Below are positions 51,692 through 61,139 of a DNA stretch of 64,000 nucleotides, in pieces. The DNA is taken from assembly GCF_001571365.1 (NCBI RefSeq), contig NZ_BCTQ01000021.1, positions 53,963 to 117,962 of the forward strand, in the 5' to 3' direction. The first letter of the stretch is position 1, and every line of letters begins with the position of its first letter. The DNA is from Achromobacter denitrificans NBRC 15125. GTDB taxonomy: Bacteria; Pseudomonadota; Gammaproteobacteria; Burkholderiales; Burkholderiaceae_B. Below the pieces are notes generated by a model. It saw nothing but the letters and a program-made list of their open reading frames with translations. It was not told the origin of the DNA and made no database searches. The position numbers and the translations under genes were made by a program.

Positions 51692-51720
51692 GACGGCCCT
51701 GCAGAGCGGGGCCGTCTTCA
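51692..51720 (+). terminator. Probable terminator after the effector operon
   Basis: GACGGCCC-N9-GGGCCGTC (51692-51699 with 51709-51716), an 8-bp GC-rich stem followed by a short T-rich TTCATTC. It is 24 nt after the effector's stop codon. The T-tract is weak, so termination may be partial. Confidence 0.6.
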
Positions 51721-51785
51721 TTCGCCTGACCGGTTCCTTTGCGGCCGGATCTTACTTCCGGCTGGCCCTTACTTCCGGCCCGGCT

Positions 51786-52286
51786 TTATTTCTGGCCGTC
51801 TTCGACCTCGATAGTCACCATGTTCGATTTCACGTCCTCGGCCTCGATATAGACCTCGTACGTGGCCGGTGTCGCGGGCAGGTGCAGCACGCCGGCCATG
51901 TCGGTGGTGAAGCGCGTTTCGACCGTCATGCCGGGCGGCAAGGCGATCTTGGGGGGCGGCGCGCCCTCGCTGGGGTCCACCGACACATTCGGCAGCTTGG
52001 GACGCACGTAGTTGAATGCGACGCCGCGATAGACCTTGCCGGTGCGCGTATCCTTCGCCACGAAGCGCGGCAGCTGCGGGTTGTCGACCACGGGCAGGAT
52101 GCCGCGGGCGCAGATGGGAATCGTCAGCGTATTGCCGTCGCGGATCTTCACGCGTGACGGCGCGGCGATGCGCATCTGCGCGTCGTAGCCTTGTAGCGGC
52201 GGCATGCAGGCGTGCTCCTTCTGCGAGTGCGCGGGCACCGAGGCGAAGGTGGCGGGTTCAATCCAGTCGGTAGTCATGATGGGCAT
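51786..52286 (-). CDS. Small protein downstream of the giant VgrG; candidate immunity or accessory protein
   Basis: 166 residues from ATG 52286 (MPIMTTDWIEPATF); ATG 52277 is an equally possible start. No signal peptide or membrane segment. The sequence is rich in short strands (SRVKIRDGNTLTIPICARGIL, TPATYEVYIEAEDVKSNMVTIEVED) and looks like an immunoglobulin-like or beta-sandwich fold. It is the only gene after the evolved VgrG in the same direction (68 nt later), the usual place for an immunity gene. The lack of a signal peptide argues for an adaptor instead, or a cytoplasmic toxin target. No family recognised. Confidence 0.8.
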   Translation of the reverse strand: MPIMTTDWIEPATFASVPAHSQKEHACMPPLQGYDAQMRIAAPSRVKIRDGNTLTIPICARGILPVVDNPQLPRFVAKDTRTGKVYRGVAFNYVRPKLPNVSVDPSEGAPPPKIALPPGMTVETRFTTDMAGVLHLPATPATYEVYIEAEDVKSNMVTIEVEDGQK

Positions 52287-52354
52287 GTCGGAATCGGAAT
52301 TTTCGGCGATGGTCGGCGGCAGTTGTCGTAATCGTCAGCGGGCGGGTGAGGGCG

Positions 52355-55300
52355 TCAGAACGCCGGCCATCCTTCGGAACAATCCACTTTGCGCACGGCC
52401 TTGCTGCAACTCGGGCAGAAGTGGATGTTGGCGCAGGTGATGCCGTACATCACGCATTGCCCGATTTCATCGGTGTACTGCCCGTTCTGGTTGGGGAGGC
52501 CAAAGTAGCAGTGGCCACCCATGTTGTAGTAGAAGTGCTGCGGCGGATCCAGCTTGGAGTCGTCGGCCGAGGGGTCTTCGTTGCGCAGGCCGGGCCAGTC
52601 GGGGCCGCTGGGCACCATGCCCAGCAAGTGGCCCATTTCGTGGGCCAGCGTTTCCGTCAGGTACGCCTGCGAGTTGGGCTCGTACGGGTCCAGCGTGGAC
52701 ACGAACAGCAGGTTGGTGCCCGTGATGGCCAGGCCGGCGTAGCTGGCGGCCACGGTGTTGAACTGGATGTTGAGCACGCCGCGCAAGGGCGTGGGCGAAA
52801 TCCGGGTCAGGTCGACAGTCACGGAGAAGACGGCGCCGGAGCTTTCGCGGACCGGCGTCATCAGATGTCGCGGGATGGGAATCGACCGTTCCGCGCCCGA
52901 GGCGTCGGTATGAATGTAGCGGGCATGGACGAGCCAGTCGTCGCTGTCGTCGAACTCGTACCAGAGGCTGGCAAGGGTCCGATCGTCGTTGACGATGGGC
53001 ACGGTCATGACGCGCCCGCCGGGGCCGGCCGGCACGGGCAGGCGCATGTCGCCGCTGGTGCCGGGCGCGGCCAGCCGGTCGACGTGGCACACCACCAGGG
53101 TGTAGGGCTCGCGCTGCTTGCCGGGGGAACTGGCATACACGCGGCGCACGGCGTCCATGATGGCTTGCTGGGCGTCGACGTTGTCGGCTGCGTCGACCGC
53201 CGAGCGGCCGCGGAACGTCAGGCGCGGCAGCTGGATCATGTCGATGCCGTGCAGCGCGAACTCCGCCGCGACCGGGGTCACGTCGGCCAGATGGCCCGCC
53301 GGACGCGCGCTCATGCACATCACTTCCTGGATGTACAGGCGGCGCGCGGTCTCGACGCGCTCCGTCTTGATCAGTTGCCCGCGTTCGTCGCGCACTTCGA
53401 ACAGGTAGACGTTGCGGCCGGCGGCGGGCAGGGCGATGTCGTCGACGATGCGGGTGCCGTCCGCGTTCGTGACATAGCTGCGCGGATTGGCGTGCGGCTC
53501 CTGGTAGCTGGGGCGGCGCCCGCGTTCGCGGCTGGAGTAGGCGATATTGCCGGGGTCGGCCTTCACGGTGATGGTGAAGCGGTGCGAGCCGGGGCGGTTG
53601 AACTCCACGTGGATGCGCGGGCGGTTGGTTTGCCGCTCGGTGGTGGTCAACGCGTTGCCGTCGTTCCAGCGTTCGTCCACGCGTTCCAGGTTCACGTATT
53701 GGAGGCGCGCGCCGTCCTGGCGGCCGCGATAAGTCGACGTGCCGGGCACTACGCGGCCCGAGTCTCCCGTCGTGGGCGTGTCGCCCGGCAGGTTGGTGCC
53801 TTGCGTGCGCGCCACGGGGCCCAGGCCGATGGTGTCCAGCACATCGCGGGCGATCTGCGGCAGCGGGGATTCCGCCACGCCGGGGATCTTCATGAGCACC
53901 TCGGCCACCTTGGGCAGCGTCTCGGTGGCCAAGGTGGGCGATTGCAGGATGGCGCCGATCACCCCCGGCACCGCCGAGGACGACAGCCCCGGCATGCTGA
54001 GGATGGCGCCGGCGACGGCGGGGATGTTGGCTTGCTTGACGTCGGGCAGCGTGAACAGGGTATCCACGGCGGATCCCAGCGCCGCGGCGCGGTCGCCGGT
54101 GGCGTTGAGCGCTTGCGTCATGACGGGCACGATGGCCGCGCCGACGCTGGCGCTGACGCCGCCGGACAGGAGGGGGGACGCGCCCGTCATGGCCGTCGAC
54201 GCGGCGCCGGCCTGCTGGGCGAAGGTGGCGAGCCCGCCGCCGGCCGCCACGGCGGCGATGCCCGAGGCGCCGGAACCGCTGGCGATTGCGGCGCCGCCTG
54301 CCGCGCTGGCGCCGCCGGCCGTGGCTGACGCTCCCGCTGCGCCGGCGTTCGCACCGGCGGCTGCGCCTGCGCCTGCGCCGCCCGCGGCGGACAGGTCGGT
54401 GGCGCTCCTGGCCGGCACGCTGTCGGACATGCCGGCCGCGCGCGCCGTCGTGCTGCCGAGCACGGCGTCGGGGCTGGCCGCTGGCGAGACCGTAGTGGGA
54501 GGGGCCGTCGCGGCCGCCACGGACACAGGCGCCGAGGTGCCCGGCGTCACGGACGGGGTGCCCGCCGAGGACGCGCCGGCGGGGGCTGATGCGGCGCGGG
54601 CACTGGCGCTCGCTCCCGAGTCCATACTCGTCGCAGCGCTGGAACCTGGGTTCGCGCTCAAGCCCGTTGTGCCCGAGGAACTTGCTCCCTGGCCCGAGAC
54701 GATGCTGGCGTCGGCGCCCGGCGCCGCCACGGCGCTGGCTCCGTAGGCCATGGCCGGTTCGGTAGCCGCGGCTGCGCCGCTGCCTGCGCCCGCGAGGCCA
54801 ACGCCAGCTCCTGATTGCATGCCCGCCACTCCGGCTCCTTGGGGCAGCCCCGCCGGGGCCGAACCAGGCACGAAGCCTGGCGTTTGCGCGGAAGCATCGG
54901 CCAGGAATGGTGTGGTGTTGAGCACGGCATCCGTTCCCGGCGCCGACGACGCGGCGGGCATCGCGCCGGACGTTCCCAATGCGGAAGGCGCGCCGCTCGC
55001 CAGGGCGTTCGACGCCGGGAGGGATGGCGCACTCTGCGTCAACGCGCCGGATGCGGACACCGCGGCGGCAGCCTCGCCTTGCGTCGAGGCGGCGGAGGAT
55101 ATCGAAAAGTCGCCGCCCATGGCGCTGCCTGCGGCTACCCCGGGCGCGGCCGCGCCGGCTTGGGAGGCGATGGACGGCAGCGCCGCCGCGGTGGGCAAGC
55201 TGCCATTTGCCGTGGAGGCAAGGGAAGCCAGCTGCCCGGCATCGCTGGCTGCCGACGCCGTGGCGTCGAGCAGGCTGCCCGCGCCCGCGCCAAGCGATGC

Positions 55301-58300
55301 GACCAATGCCGCATTCGGCGGCGCGCTTGAGCGCGCCGTGGCGTCGTCGCTGCTCGATTCGTTCTGCGTGTTGCCTGCCTGCGAGTCGTGGGGCGGGAGC
55401 GCCGGGCGCGCGGCGCCGTCGAAGACCCGGTTGCCGGAGGACGGCGAGGAGGCCGCGGTGGAATGCGCGGCGCGGCCGGCGGCGAACGATCCCAGCGCGG
55501 TTTGCGCGGCATCCGTGGACCCAGGTCGCGGATGGTGCGCGACAGGCGCTGCATGGGCGTGTTCCCTCGTGCCGCCCGACGCGGGGCTCGCAGAAGGGGC
55601 TGCGGTGCCGGAAGCAGCGCTGCCCTGCTCATCGGCGCGGTGACTGCCGCCTTCGGCGTGGGCCTGGGTGGACCGGGCCGCCGCCATCGTCACGGCAACT
55701 GTCGCCAGCATGCCAGGGATTGCTCCCGACGTGCCTATGCGGCCTGCATCCAGCGGCGAGGCGTCGGCGAGGCGGCTTGCCAGGGACGGCGAGGTCTGGA
55801 TGCGAGAGGCCAAGACCTCCGGCGCGGCGGGGCGGTTCATGTCCGCCGATGAGGCGGAGAGCGTGTCGCTCGCCCGCGCGGCATTCAACGGGGAGCCCGG
55901 CGGCGTAGCGCCGGCGCCGCCTTGCGCCAAGGCTCCGGTGGCGGCGATGCTTGCGCCGGCCATGCCGGCGGCAATGCCTGCGCCCGCATTCGCGCCCGCG
56001 GCGTCGGCAGCCAGGCCCGTCGCGCTGCTGGCGCCTGTTGCCATTGCGGCAAGGTTCGAATCCTGGCTCGTGCCGGTTGCGTCGGTTGCGCCAGCGAGCA
56101 CACCGGCCTCGGCGTTCAAGCCTGCTTTCGCGGCGATCAGGTTGGCGTCGGCCGTCGTGCTCATTGCTCCAGGGGGAAGACCTGCGGCAGCGCTTGCGCC
56201 GGCTGCGTCAGCGGCGAGGCTCGCGCCTGCGGACATGTCTGTCGTTCCCGCGGAGGTGCTCGTGATGGTGCTCACGCCTGTTTCGGCGCCGGCGAAGCCT
56301 GCGCCGGCCGTTGCGGCCATCGTTCCCGGGGGAAGACCTGCGGCAGCGTTTGCGCCGGCTGCTTCAGCGGCGAGGACCGCGGCAGCGGACGTGCCTGTCG
56401 TTCCCGCGGAGATCCCCGCGACGGCGCTCGCGCCTGCTGCGCCGTCGGCGAGGCCTGCGCTGGCCGTTGCGCCCATTGTTCCAGAGGGAAGGCCGGCGGC
56501 AGTGCCCGCGCCCAGGGCTCCCGCGGATAGGCTCACGCCATCCGTTCCAGCGGCCAGGCCTGCGGCAGTACCGGCACCTGCTGTGTTGGCGGCGATACTC
56601 GCCGTCGCTCCCTCGGAGGAGAGCGCGGATGCATCCGGGGGCGTGGCGGCAGTGCCGAAGGCGTCGCCTGCCGCCGCGCCCGAGGCCGGACCGGCGGCTG
56701 ACATCGTGGCGGCTTGCGCTGGCATCGCGGTGGCGGACGGTGCAGGCGTCGCGGAAGCCGAGATCCCGGTTGCAGGCGTTGCGTTTGCCGTTGGCGCAGC
56801 CGTCCCAAGTGCCGATGCCGATGTCGACGCCGACGCCGGCATTGCAGCGGCGTCCGCCGTCGTGTTCATGTTCGTGGCGGCAGGCGAGGAGGCTGCGGAT
56901 TGCGACCCGTGCGCGGCCGTCGCGTTGCCTTGCGCGCCATCGGTGCCGATCCCGGCTGCGTGAGCTGCCGGCGCGGCCGATGCCGGGCCGGCAGCTTCAG
57001 GAGGCGTGGCCGGGGATGCCGGCGCGATGGCTCCCGTGGCGTCTGCGCCGCCGGCAGCGGCGCTTGCTCCTGCGGCGGCGGTCGGAACGTCAGCATCGAC
57101 GCCGGCGGCCCCGGCTCCCATCCCCGCCAATCCCGCCGCGCTGCCGATCATTTTGGACGCCCCTTCGGGCGCGACGGAAGCCAGCATGTCGGTGGCCGCG
57201 GGCAGGGCGGACATGGGGTTCTTGACGAATTCAGCCGCCTTGGAAACGGCGCCCGCGGCGGAAGCGGCGCCGTCCAGCAAGCCGCCCGCGCCGGGCGCTA
57301 CCGCGGCCAGCAGACCCTTGGCCGCCGGCAGCGCCGACATGGGGTTCGCGACCATGGCCTGCGCCTGCGAGACCAGGCCCATGGCGTTCTTTGCCGTATT
57401 CAGCAGGCCGCCGACGGCGGGGCTGGCGCCGCCCAGCAGCCCGGGGGCGGCCGACAGCGCGCTCATCGGATTCTTCGCCATGCTGGCCAGCGTATTTGCC
57501 TGGCCCGCCAATTCCGACAGCTTGCCGGCCGCGCCCGCGGCGCCCGTCGCGCCGCCAAAGCCCGCCATCAGGCTCGTCCCGGCCTTCTTGGCGGCCGTGG
57601 CGAAGGCGCCGTCCTTGTGCACCAGCTCCGCGCTCACGATGAGCGGATCGTCGACGGTGGTGCTGGGCAAGGCGGGCAGGCTCGCGGCATCGCTACCGGG
57701 CCCGACGAAGTTGTGCGTGGCGCCCTTGACCGAAAACAGGCCGGGGCCCTTGAACACGATGTCCGCGCCGTCGAGCGTGACGCTGCCGCCCGCCGCCTGG
57801 AGGGTGACGCGCTGGTTGCCCAGGATTTCGATGCCTTCGGCCGACGACGTGACGGTGATGTCCTGCCCCGCCAGCGCCTCCAGGATATCGGTGTGCGCAT
57901 GCAGGGAAACGGGCGCCTGCGCCGAGATCGCGCGGATCGGGCCCTGCTGCGCGAACACGCTCGCGGAGCGGGCCGAGACGGCGGCGTACGTTTGGGTGGC
58001 CGCCACGTGCGCATCGGATTGCGCGGTGGCATGCAGGTGCTCGCCGGCGTGCAGCACGGCGCTGGCCGGCGTGGCGAGGTTCAGCGAATTCGGCGCATCG
58101 ACCAGCAGGTGCGGGCCATCGATGCGTTCGATGTTGGCGTCGGCCGAGCGTTGGCCGTTGACGGCCTTGCCCGCGTTCTGGCCATTGACCTGGCGCGTGT
58201 AGCGGCCATCCTGCTCCGGATCCAGGGCTTTGAGCAGCTCGTCGTAGCCTTCGGCCGCCGCCAAGGGCCGCGCCTGATGCTGGCTCGCGCTGTCGTTGAG

Positions 58301-60232
58301 CCGGCGCGAGGCGTCCTGCGCGCCGCGCAGCAGCAGCAGCGCTTCCTGGGCATCGGCCTGCGTCGACTTGGCCTGTTCGCGGGCCGTGGCCGATATCAGC
58401 ATGCCCTGGCCCGAGCGCACCACGGCCCAGGCGTCCGAGCGCAGCTCGAAACCCGTGCCTCGCCATTGGCCCCGGCTGGGGTCGTCCAGGTCCTGTTCCA
58501 CCAGGTGGCCCAGGCCCAGTTGCGTGGCCGCGGTGGAACTGGCCAGGCGGGTGCGCAGCTTGCCCTTGGTGTCGTCGAAAACCCACTGGTTGCGGCCGGC
58601 GCCGTCCAGCCCCTGGCTATGCCAGCCGCTCAGCACGCCCGCGTGATTGGCATCGCCGTTTTCTCCCGCGGACCAGGGCGGCAGGTCGGCGTCGTTGTAG
58701 AGCTGGCCCGCCACGACGGGCTGGTCGATATCGCCGTCGATGAATTCGACGATGACTTCGGTGCCGCCGCGCGGCAGATGGTGGGCGCCCCAGTTCGGCC
58801 CCGCCTGGGCGCTGGCCACGCGCAGCCAGGTGCCGGACCGATCGTCGCCGGGCGCGTTGCCGCTGGCGTCGCCATGGGTGCGATGCGACAGGCCGCCAGT
58901 CAGCGGCTTCTCGCCCCGTTGCCACGGAAACTGCACCTTCACCCGCAGGTCGCGGTCGGACGTGATGGGCGCCTCGCTGGCGCTGACCACCACGGCGGCC
59001 AGGCCTTCGGGCGCCGTGGGGCGGGCGCGCCAGGCCGGCATCAGCGCCGCCGCCTCGGGCTGCGCGCTGAAACGGTTGCGATAGGTGCCGCGCTCCATGT
59101 CCGGGGTGTTCAGGACCTGCGCGGCCTGGCCGCCCAGGTTGTTGGTGGCTTCGTGCGTTACGTCGACCAATACGTATCGATTGCCGGCCAGCTCGTCGAT
59201 GGCCTGCCCGCCGCCGCCTTGCGCGTAGCGGTCGTGCTGGCTCAACGCGAAGATCCGGCCCGGCGCGAGCGAGCGGGCCGTGCCGGCGCCCTCGAACCGC
59301 ACCAGCCGCGACTCGTGCGCGCGCAGCGAACGCGCCGCGCTCTGTTCGGCGGCGTCGTCGTCGGCATAGCGGCCATGGCCCGCGTAGTCGTAGTCTTCCA
59401 GCACGGGCAGCGCCTCGACGCGGACTTGCGATTGCGATTGGGCGGCATGCGCGGTCAACGAGCGTTCGTTCCACGCCGCGCGCGCCACGCTGTTGGGGCG
59501 CACGGACTGCGCGGCGGCAAAGCGCGTGATGCTGTCGCGGGTTTCCGTGGCGTCGCTGCGATGGAAGCGCAGCGGCGACGAGGGATCTTCCGGGCGCGCC
59601 GCGTCGGCGTCGAAAATCACCACGCGATGCCGCGCGCCGCCTCCGGCGCCCTGGGCCTCGTCCTGCTGGTGCTCGAAGCGATAGCACAGGCCGGCTTCCG
59701 CCAGGATGCGCTGCACGAACGCCAGGTCCGATTCCCGATACTGCGTGCAGACGGGACGAGGCTTGGGGGCATGGGTGAGCTCGAAGGCGAACGCAGCCTG
59801 GGGATAATCCGCAAACACCTCGCTGACGATATCCTGCACCGACAGGTCCTGGTAGACGAAGCTGTCGCGGCGCAGGGCCAGCGCGGCCATCCACGGGGCG
59901 GCGTGCAGGCGGTAGCGGGCCAGCCCGCCGTCGGCTCCCAGCGCATCCACGCCCTCCACCACGGCGTGCCAGCGCCGCATCGAGCCATCGGCCTGCAGCA
60001 GGCTGACGGAAATCTCCTTGCCCAGCAAGGCCGCCACGTCGAGTTCGGCGCTGGCCGCCAGGCAATCCAGCGTCAGCGAGAACAGGCGCGAGACGCCTTC
60101 GCGCAGGCTCATGTGCTCCACCACCAGCTCTGCGTCCAGCGCGGTGGTCAGGCGCAGCAGGCGCGCTTGTTGCGACAGGGTGGCGATGTTCAGCGTAGAG
60201 TAGGCCGGGGCGTTGGAAGGCAAGGCGTTCAT
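52355..60232 (-). CDS. vgrG: Giant evolved VgrG with C-terminal HExxH metallopeptidase-like domain
   Basis: 2,625 residues. VgrG core to about residue 845: gp27-like half, OB-fold near 430-510 (LRVKVQFPWQRGE, GDIDQPVVAGQLYND), DUF2345 needle about 590-845. An Ala/Gly/Ser/Thr-rich stretch of about 1,160 residues follows (about 880-2045). The C-terminal part has beta-rich segments (HRFTITVKADPGNIAYSS, NVYLFEVRDERGQ) and ends with TLAHEMGHLLGM at 2529-2540 (HExxH, 2531-2535). Then come YNMGGHCYFG, CVMYG (possible Met-turn) and a Cys-rich tail (IHFCPSCSK). The metzincin third His is absent (Pro at that position), so the third ligand must be elsewhere, perhaps in GGHCYFG. A zinc-protease effector is the likely role. 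Confidence 0.93.
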   Translation of the reverse strand: MNALPSNAPAYSTLNIATLSQQARLLRLTTALDAELVVEHMSLREGVSRLFSLTLDCLAASAELDVAALLGKEISVSLLQADGSMRRWHAVVEGVDALGADGGLARYRLHAAPWMAALALRRDSFVYQDLSVQDIVSEVFADYPQAAFAFELTHAPKPRPVCTQYRESDLAFVQRILAEAGLCYRFEHQQDEAQGAGGGARHRVVIFDADAARPEDPSSPLRFHRSDATETRDSITRFAAAQSVRPNSVARAAWNERSLTAHAAQSQSQVRVEALPVLEDYDYAGHGRYADDDAAEQSAARSLRAHESRLVRFEGAGTARSLAPGRIFALSQHDRYAQGGGGQAIDELAGNRYVLVDVTHEATNNLGGQAAQVLNTPDMERGTYRNRFSAQPEAAALMPAWRARPTAPEGLAAVVVSASEAPITSDRDLRVKVQFPWQRGEKPLTGGLSHRTHGDASGNAPGDDRSGTWLRVASAQAGPNWGAHHLPRGGTEVIVEFIDGDIDQPVVAGQLYNDADLPPWSAGENGDANHAGVLSGWHSQGLDGAGRNQWVFDDTKGKLRTRLASSTAATQLGLGHLVEQDLDDPSRGQWRGTGFELRSDAWAVVRSGQGMLISATAREQAKSTQADAQEALLLLRGAQDASRRLNDSASQHQARPLAAAEGYDELLKALDPEQDGRYTRQVNGQNAGKAVNGQRSADANIERIDGPHLLVDAPNSLNLATPASAVLHAGEHLHATAQSDAHVAATQTYAAVSARSASVFAQQGPIRAISAQAPVSLHAHTDILEALAGQDITVTSSAEGIEILGNQRVTLQAAGGSVTLDGADIVFKGPGLFSVKGATHNFVGPGSDAASLPALPSTTVDDPLIVSAELVHKDGAFATAAKKAGTSLMAGFGGATGAAGAAGKLSELAGQANTLASMAKNPMSALSAAPGLLGGASPAVGGLLNTAKNAMGLVSQAQAMVANPMSALPAAKGLLAAVAPGAGGLLDGAASAAGAVSKAAEFVKNPMSALPAATDMLASVAPEGASKMIGSAAGLAGMGAGAAGVDADVPTAAAGASAAAGGADATGAIAPASPATPPEAAGPASAAPAAHAAGIGTDGAQGNATAAHGSQSAASSPAATNMNTTADAAAMPASASTSASALGTAAPTANATPATGISASATPAPSATAMPAQAATMSAAGPASGAAAGDAFGTAATPPDASALSSEGATASIAANTAGAGTAAGLAAGTDGVSLSAGALGAGTAAGLPSGTMGATASAGLADGAAGASAVAGISAGTTGTSAAAVLAAEAAGANAAAGLPPGTMAATAGAGFAGAETGVSTITSTSAGTTDMSAGASLAADAAGASAAAGLPPGAMSTTADANLIAAKAGLNAEAGVLAGATDATGTSQDSNLAAMATGASSATGLAADAAGANAGAGIAAGMAGASIAATGALAQGGAGATPPGSPLNAARASDTLSASSADMNRPAAPEVLASRIQTSPSLASRLADASPLDAGRIGTSGAIPGMLATVAVTMAAARSTQAHAEGGSHRADEQGSAASGTAAPSASPASGGTREHAHAAPVAHHPRPGSTDAAQTALGSFAAGRAAHSTAASSPSSGNRVFDGAARPALPPHDSQAGNTQNESSSDDATARSSAPPNAALVASLGAGAGSLLDATASAASDAGQLASLASTANGSLPTAAALPSIASQAGAAAPGVAAGSAMGGDFSISSAASTQGEAAAAVSASGALTQSAPSLPASNALASGAPSALGTSGAMPAASSAPGTDAVLNTTPFLADASAQTPGFVPGSAPAGLPQGAGVAGMQSGAGVGLAGAGSGAAAATEPAMAYGASAVAAPGADASIVSGQGASSSGTTGLSANPGSSAATSMDSGASASARAASAPAGASSAGTPSVTPGTSAPVSVAAATAPPTTVSPAASPDAVLGSTTARAAGMSDSVPARSATDLSAAGGAGAGAAAGANAGAAGASATAGGASAAGGAAIASGSGASGIAAVAAGGGLATFAQQAGAASTAMTGASPLLSGGVSASVGAAIVPVMTQALNATGDRAAALGSAVDTLFTLPDVKQANIPAVAGAILSMPGLSSSAVPGVIGAILQSPTLATETLPKVAEVLMKIPGVAESPLPQIARDVLDTIGLGPVARTQGTNLPGDTPTTGDSGRVVPGTSTYRGRQDGARLQYVNLERVDERWNDGNALTTTERQTNRPRIHVEFNRPGSHRFTITVKADPGNIAYSSRERGRRPSYQEPHANPRSYVTNADGTRIVDDIALPAAGRNVYLFEVRDERGQLIKTERVETARRLYIQEVMCMSARPAGHLADVTPVAAEFALHGIDMIQLPRLTFRGRSAVDAADNVDAQQAIMDAVRRVYASSPGKQREPYTLVVCHVDRLAAPGTSGDMRLPVPAGPGGRVMTVPIVNDDRTLASLWYEFDDSDDWLVHARYIHTDASGAERSIPIPRHLMTPVRESSGAVFSVTVDLTRISPTPLRGVLNIQFNTVAASYAGLAITGTNLLFVSTLDPYEPNSQAYLTETLAHEMGHLLGMVPSGPDWPGLRNEDPSADDSKLDPPQHFYYNMGGHCYFGLPNQNGQYTDEIGQCVMYGITCANIHFCPSCSKAVRKVDCSEGWPAF
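56094..56561 (-). repeat. 156-bp-period tandem repeat inside the giant VgrG linker
   Basis: Three successive blocks with a shared core (read on + as GGGGGAAGACCTGCGGCAG or a close variant) begin near 56172, 56328 and 56484, exactly 156 bases apart, or 52 codons. Encoded cores read A-G-L-P-P-G-T/A-M. The edges given are approximate. It lies within a longer Ala-rich low-complexity stretch and keeps the reading frame. Confidence 0.8.
57190..57500 (-). repeat. Three-copy NPMSAL repeat at the start of the linker
   Basis: The protein motif N-P-M-S-A-L-x-A-A-x-x-L-L-A occurs three times (coding bases near 57,210, 57,340 and 57,470) at a spacing of about 126-132 bases (42-44 codons). It connects the needle of the VgrG to the Ala-rich linker. 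Imperfect, in frame. Confidence 0.75.
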
Positions 60233-60343
60233 AGGGCTGGGCGATATTCGATCGGCGGTGCCGTAGGCGCGCGGGGCGCGCCGGAAGGGACGGGGAATTG
60301 CGTGCGCGGCCCGAGCGGGCCTTGCGGGTTCTGCCTGCCGCCG

Positions 60344-61123
60344 CTAGGGCAGCGAGATCGTCAAATGCGCCGCGCGCGGGCCCAGCTTGACGATGTCGTG
60401 ATAGGGCGCCATGGCGGTCTGCATTTCGGTGTTCAGGAAGTGGCCCATGCCCAGGAACGCAAGCAGGCCCAGCAACGCGAACAGCGCCATGACCGACCAC
60501 AGCGGCACGTCGCGCTTGAGCGTGTGCGCCACCTTGTCGGGCAGCGGCCAATGGGGCGCGAAGCCGGTGCGCTTGCCGCGCAACAGCGCGATCTCGTCGC
60601 CCAGCCGCGCCGTCAGATACCCCAGCTTTTCCTGGCCTTCGATCAGGTACTTGCCCTGGAAGCCGAGCAGCAGGCACATGTAATAGATTTCCAGCGATTG
60701 CAGGCGCGGCGCGCCCTGCGCGCGCAGGTCTTCGAGCCGGGCGAAGAAGTTCTCGCCCGCCAGTTGTTCGCCGAACAGCGTGAGCTGCAAAGGCTGAAGC
60801 ATCCAGGCGTCGCGGATCGCGAAGCGGGAATTCAGCACGGTCTCGTCCACCGCGGCGCAGAACGCGTACTTGGTGGCGTATACGTCCTCGGCGGCAATGT
60901 CCATTTTCTTGGCGGCGCGCTCGTAGTCCGCCAGGAACTGCTGGACGCGCGCGGAGAAGGCGGCGGCGTCGGTGGGCTCCTGTCCGCTCTTGAGCAGGAA
61001 CAGCATCAGGAAGCCGTCGTACAGCAGGTCCAGCAATGACTTGGCGGGGCGGCTTGCGTGGAATTCTGCCGCGCGCGGGGGCAGCGTTGCGCCAGGCATC
61101 AGGGAAGGGGCGTCAGCGGTCAT
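60344..61123 (-). CDS. tssL: T6SS membrane-complex protein TssL (DotU/IcmH)
   Basis: 259 residues. Cytoplasmic hook domain over about 25-200 (SLLDLLYDGFLMLFLLKSG, YATKYAFCAAVDETVLNSRF, LTLFGEQLAGENFFARLEDL, YYMCLLLGFQGKYLIEG). A single membrane segment near 212-235 (VMALFALLGLLAFLGMGHF) is followed by a short periplasmic tail, with no OmpA extension, so the separate OmpA protein at 33797 may supply wall anchoring. It lies 16 nt after tssK. The giant vgrG starts 111 nt downstream of it. Confidence 0.96.
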   Translation of the reverse strand: MTADAPSLMPGATLPPRAAEFHASRPAKSLLDLLYDGFLMLFLLKSGQEPTDAAAFSARVQQFLADYERAAKKMDIAAEDVYATKYAFCAAVDETVLNSRFAIRDAWMLQPLQLTLFGEQLAGENFFARLEDLRAQGAPRLQSLEIYYMCLLLGFQGKYLIEGQEKLGYLTARLGDEIALLRGKRTGFAPHWPLPDKVAHTLKRDVPLWSVMALFALLGLLAFLGMGHFLNTEMQTAMAPYHDIVKLGPRAAHLTISLP

Positions 61124-61139
61124 GGCGGTGTGGTTCCTG

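Noticed and set aside
56714..61039. Open frame of 1,441 codons on the + strand opposite the giant vgrG and tssL
   Set aside because: It is antisense to genes with clear homology. Its translation is Arg/Gly/His-rich nonsense produced by GC-rich codon bias, with no start signal and no domain.
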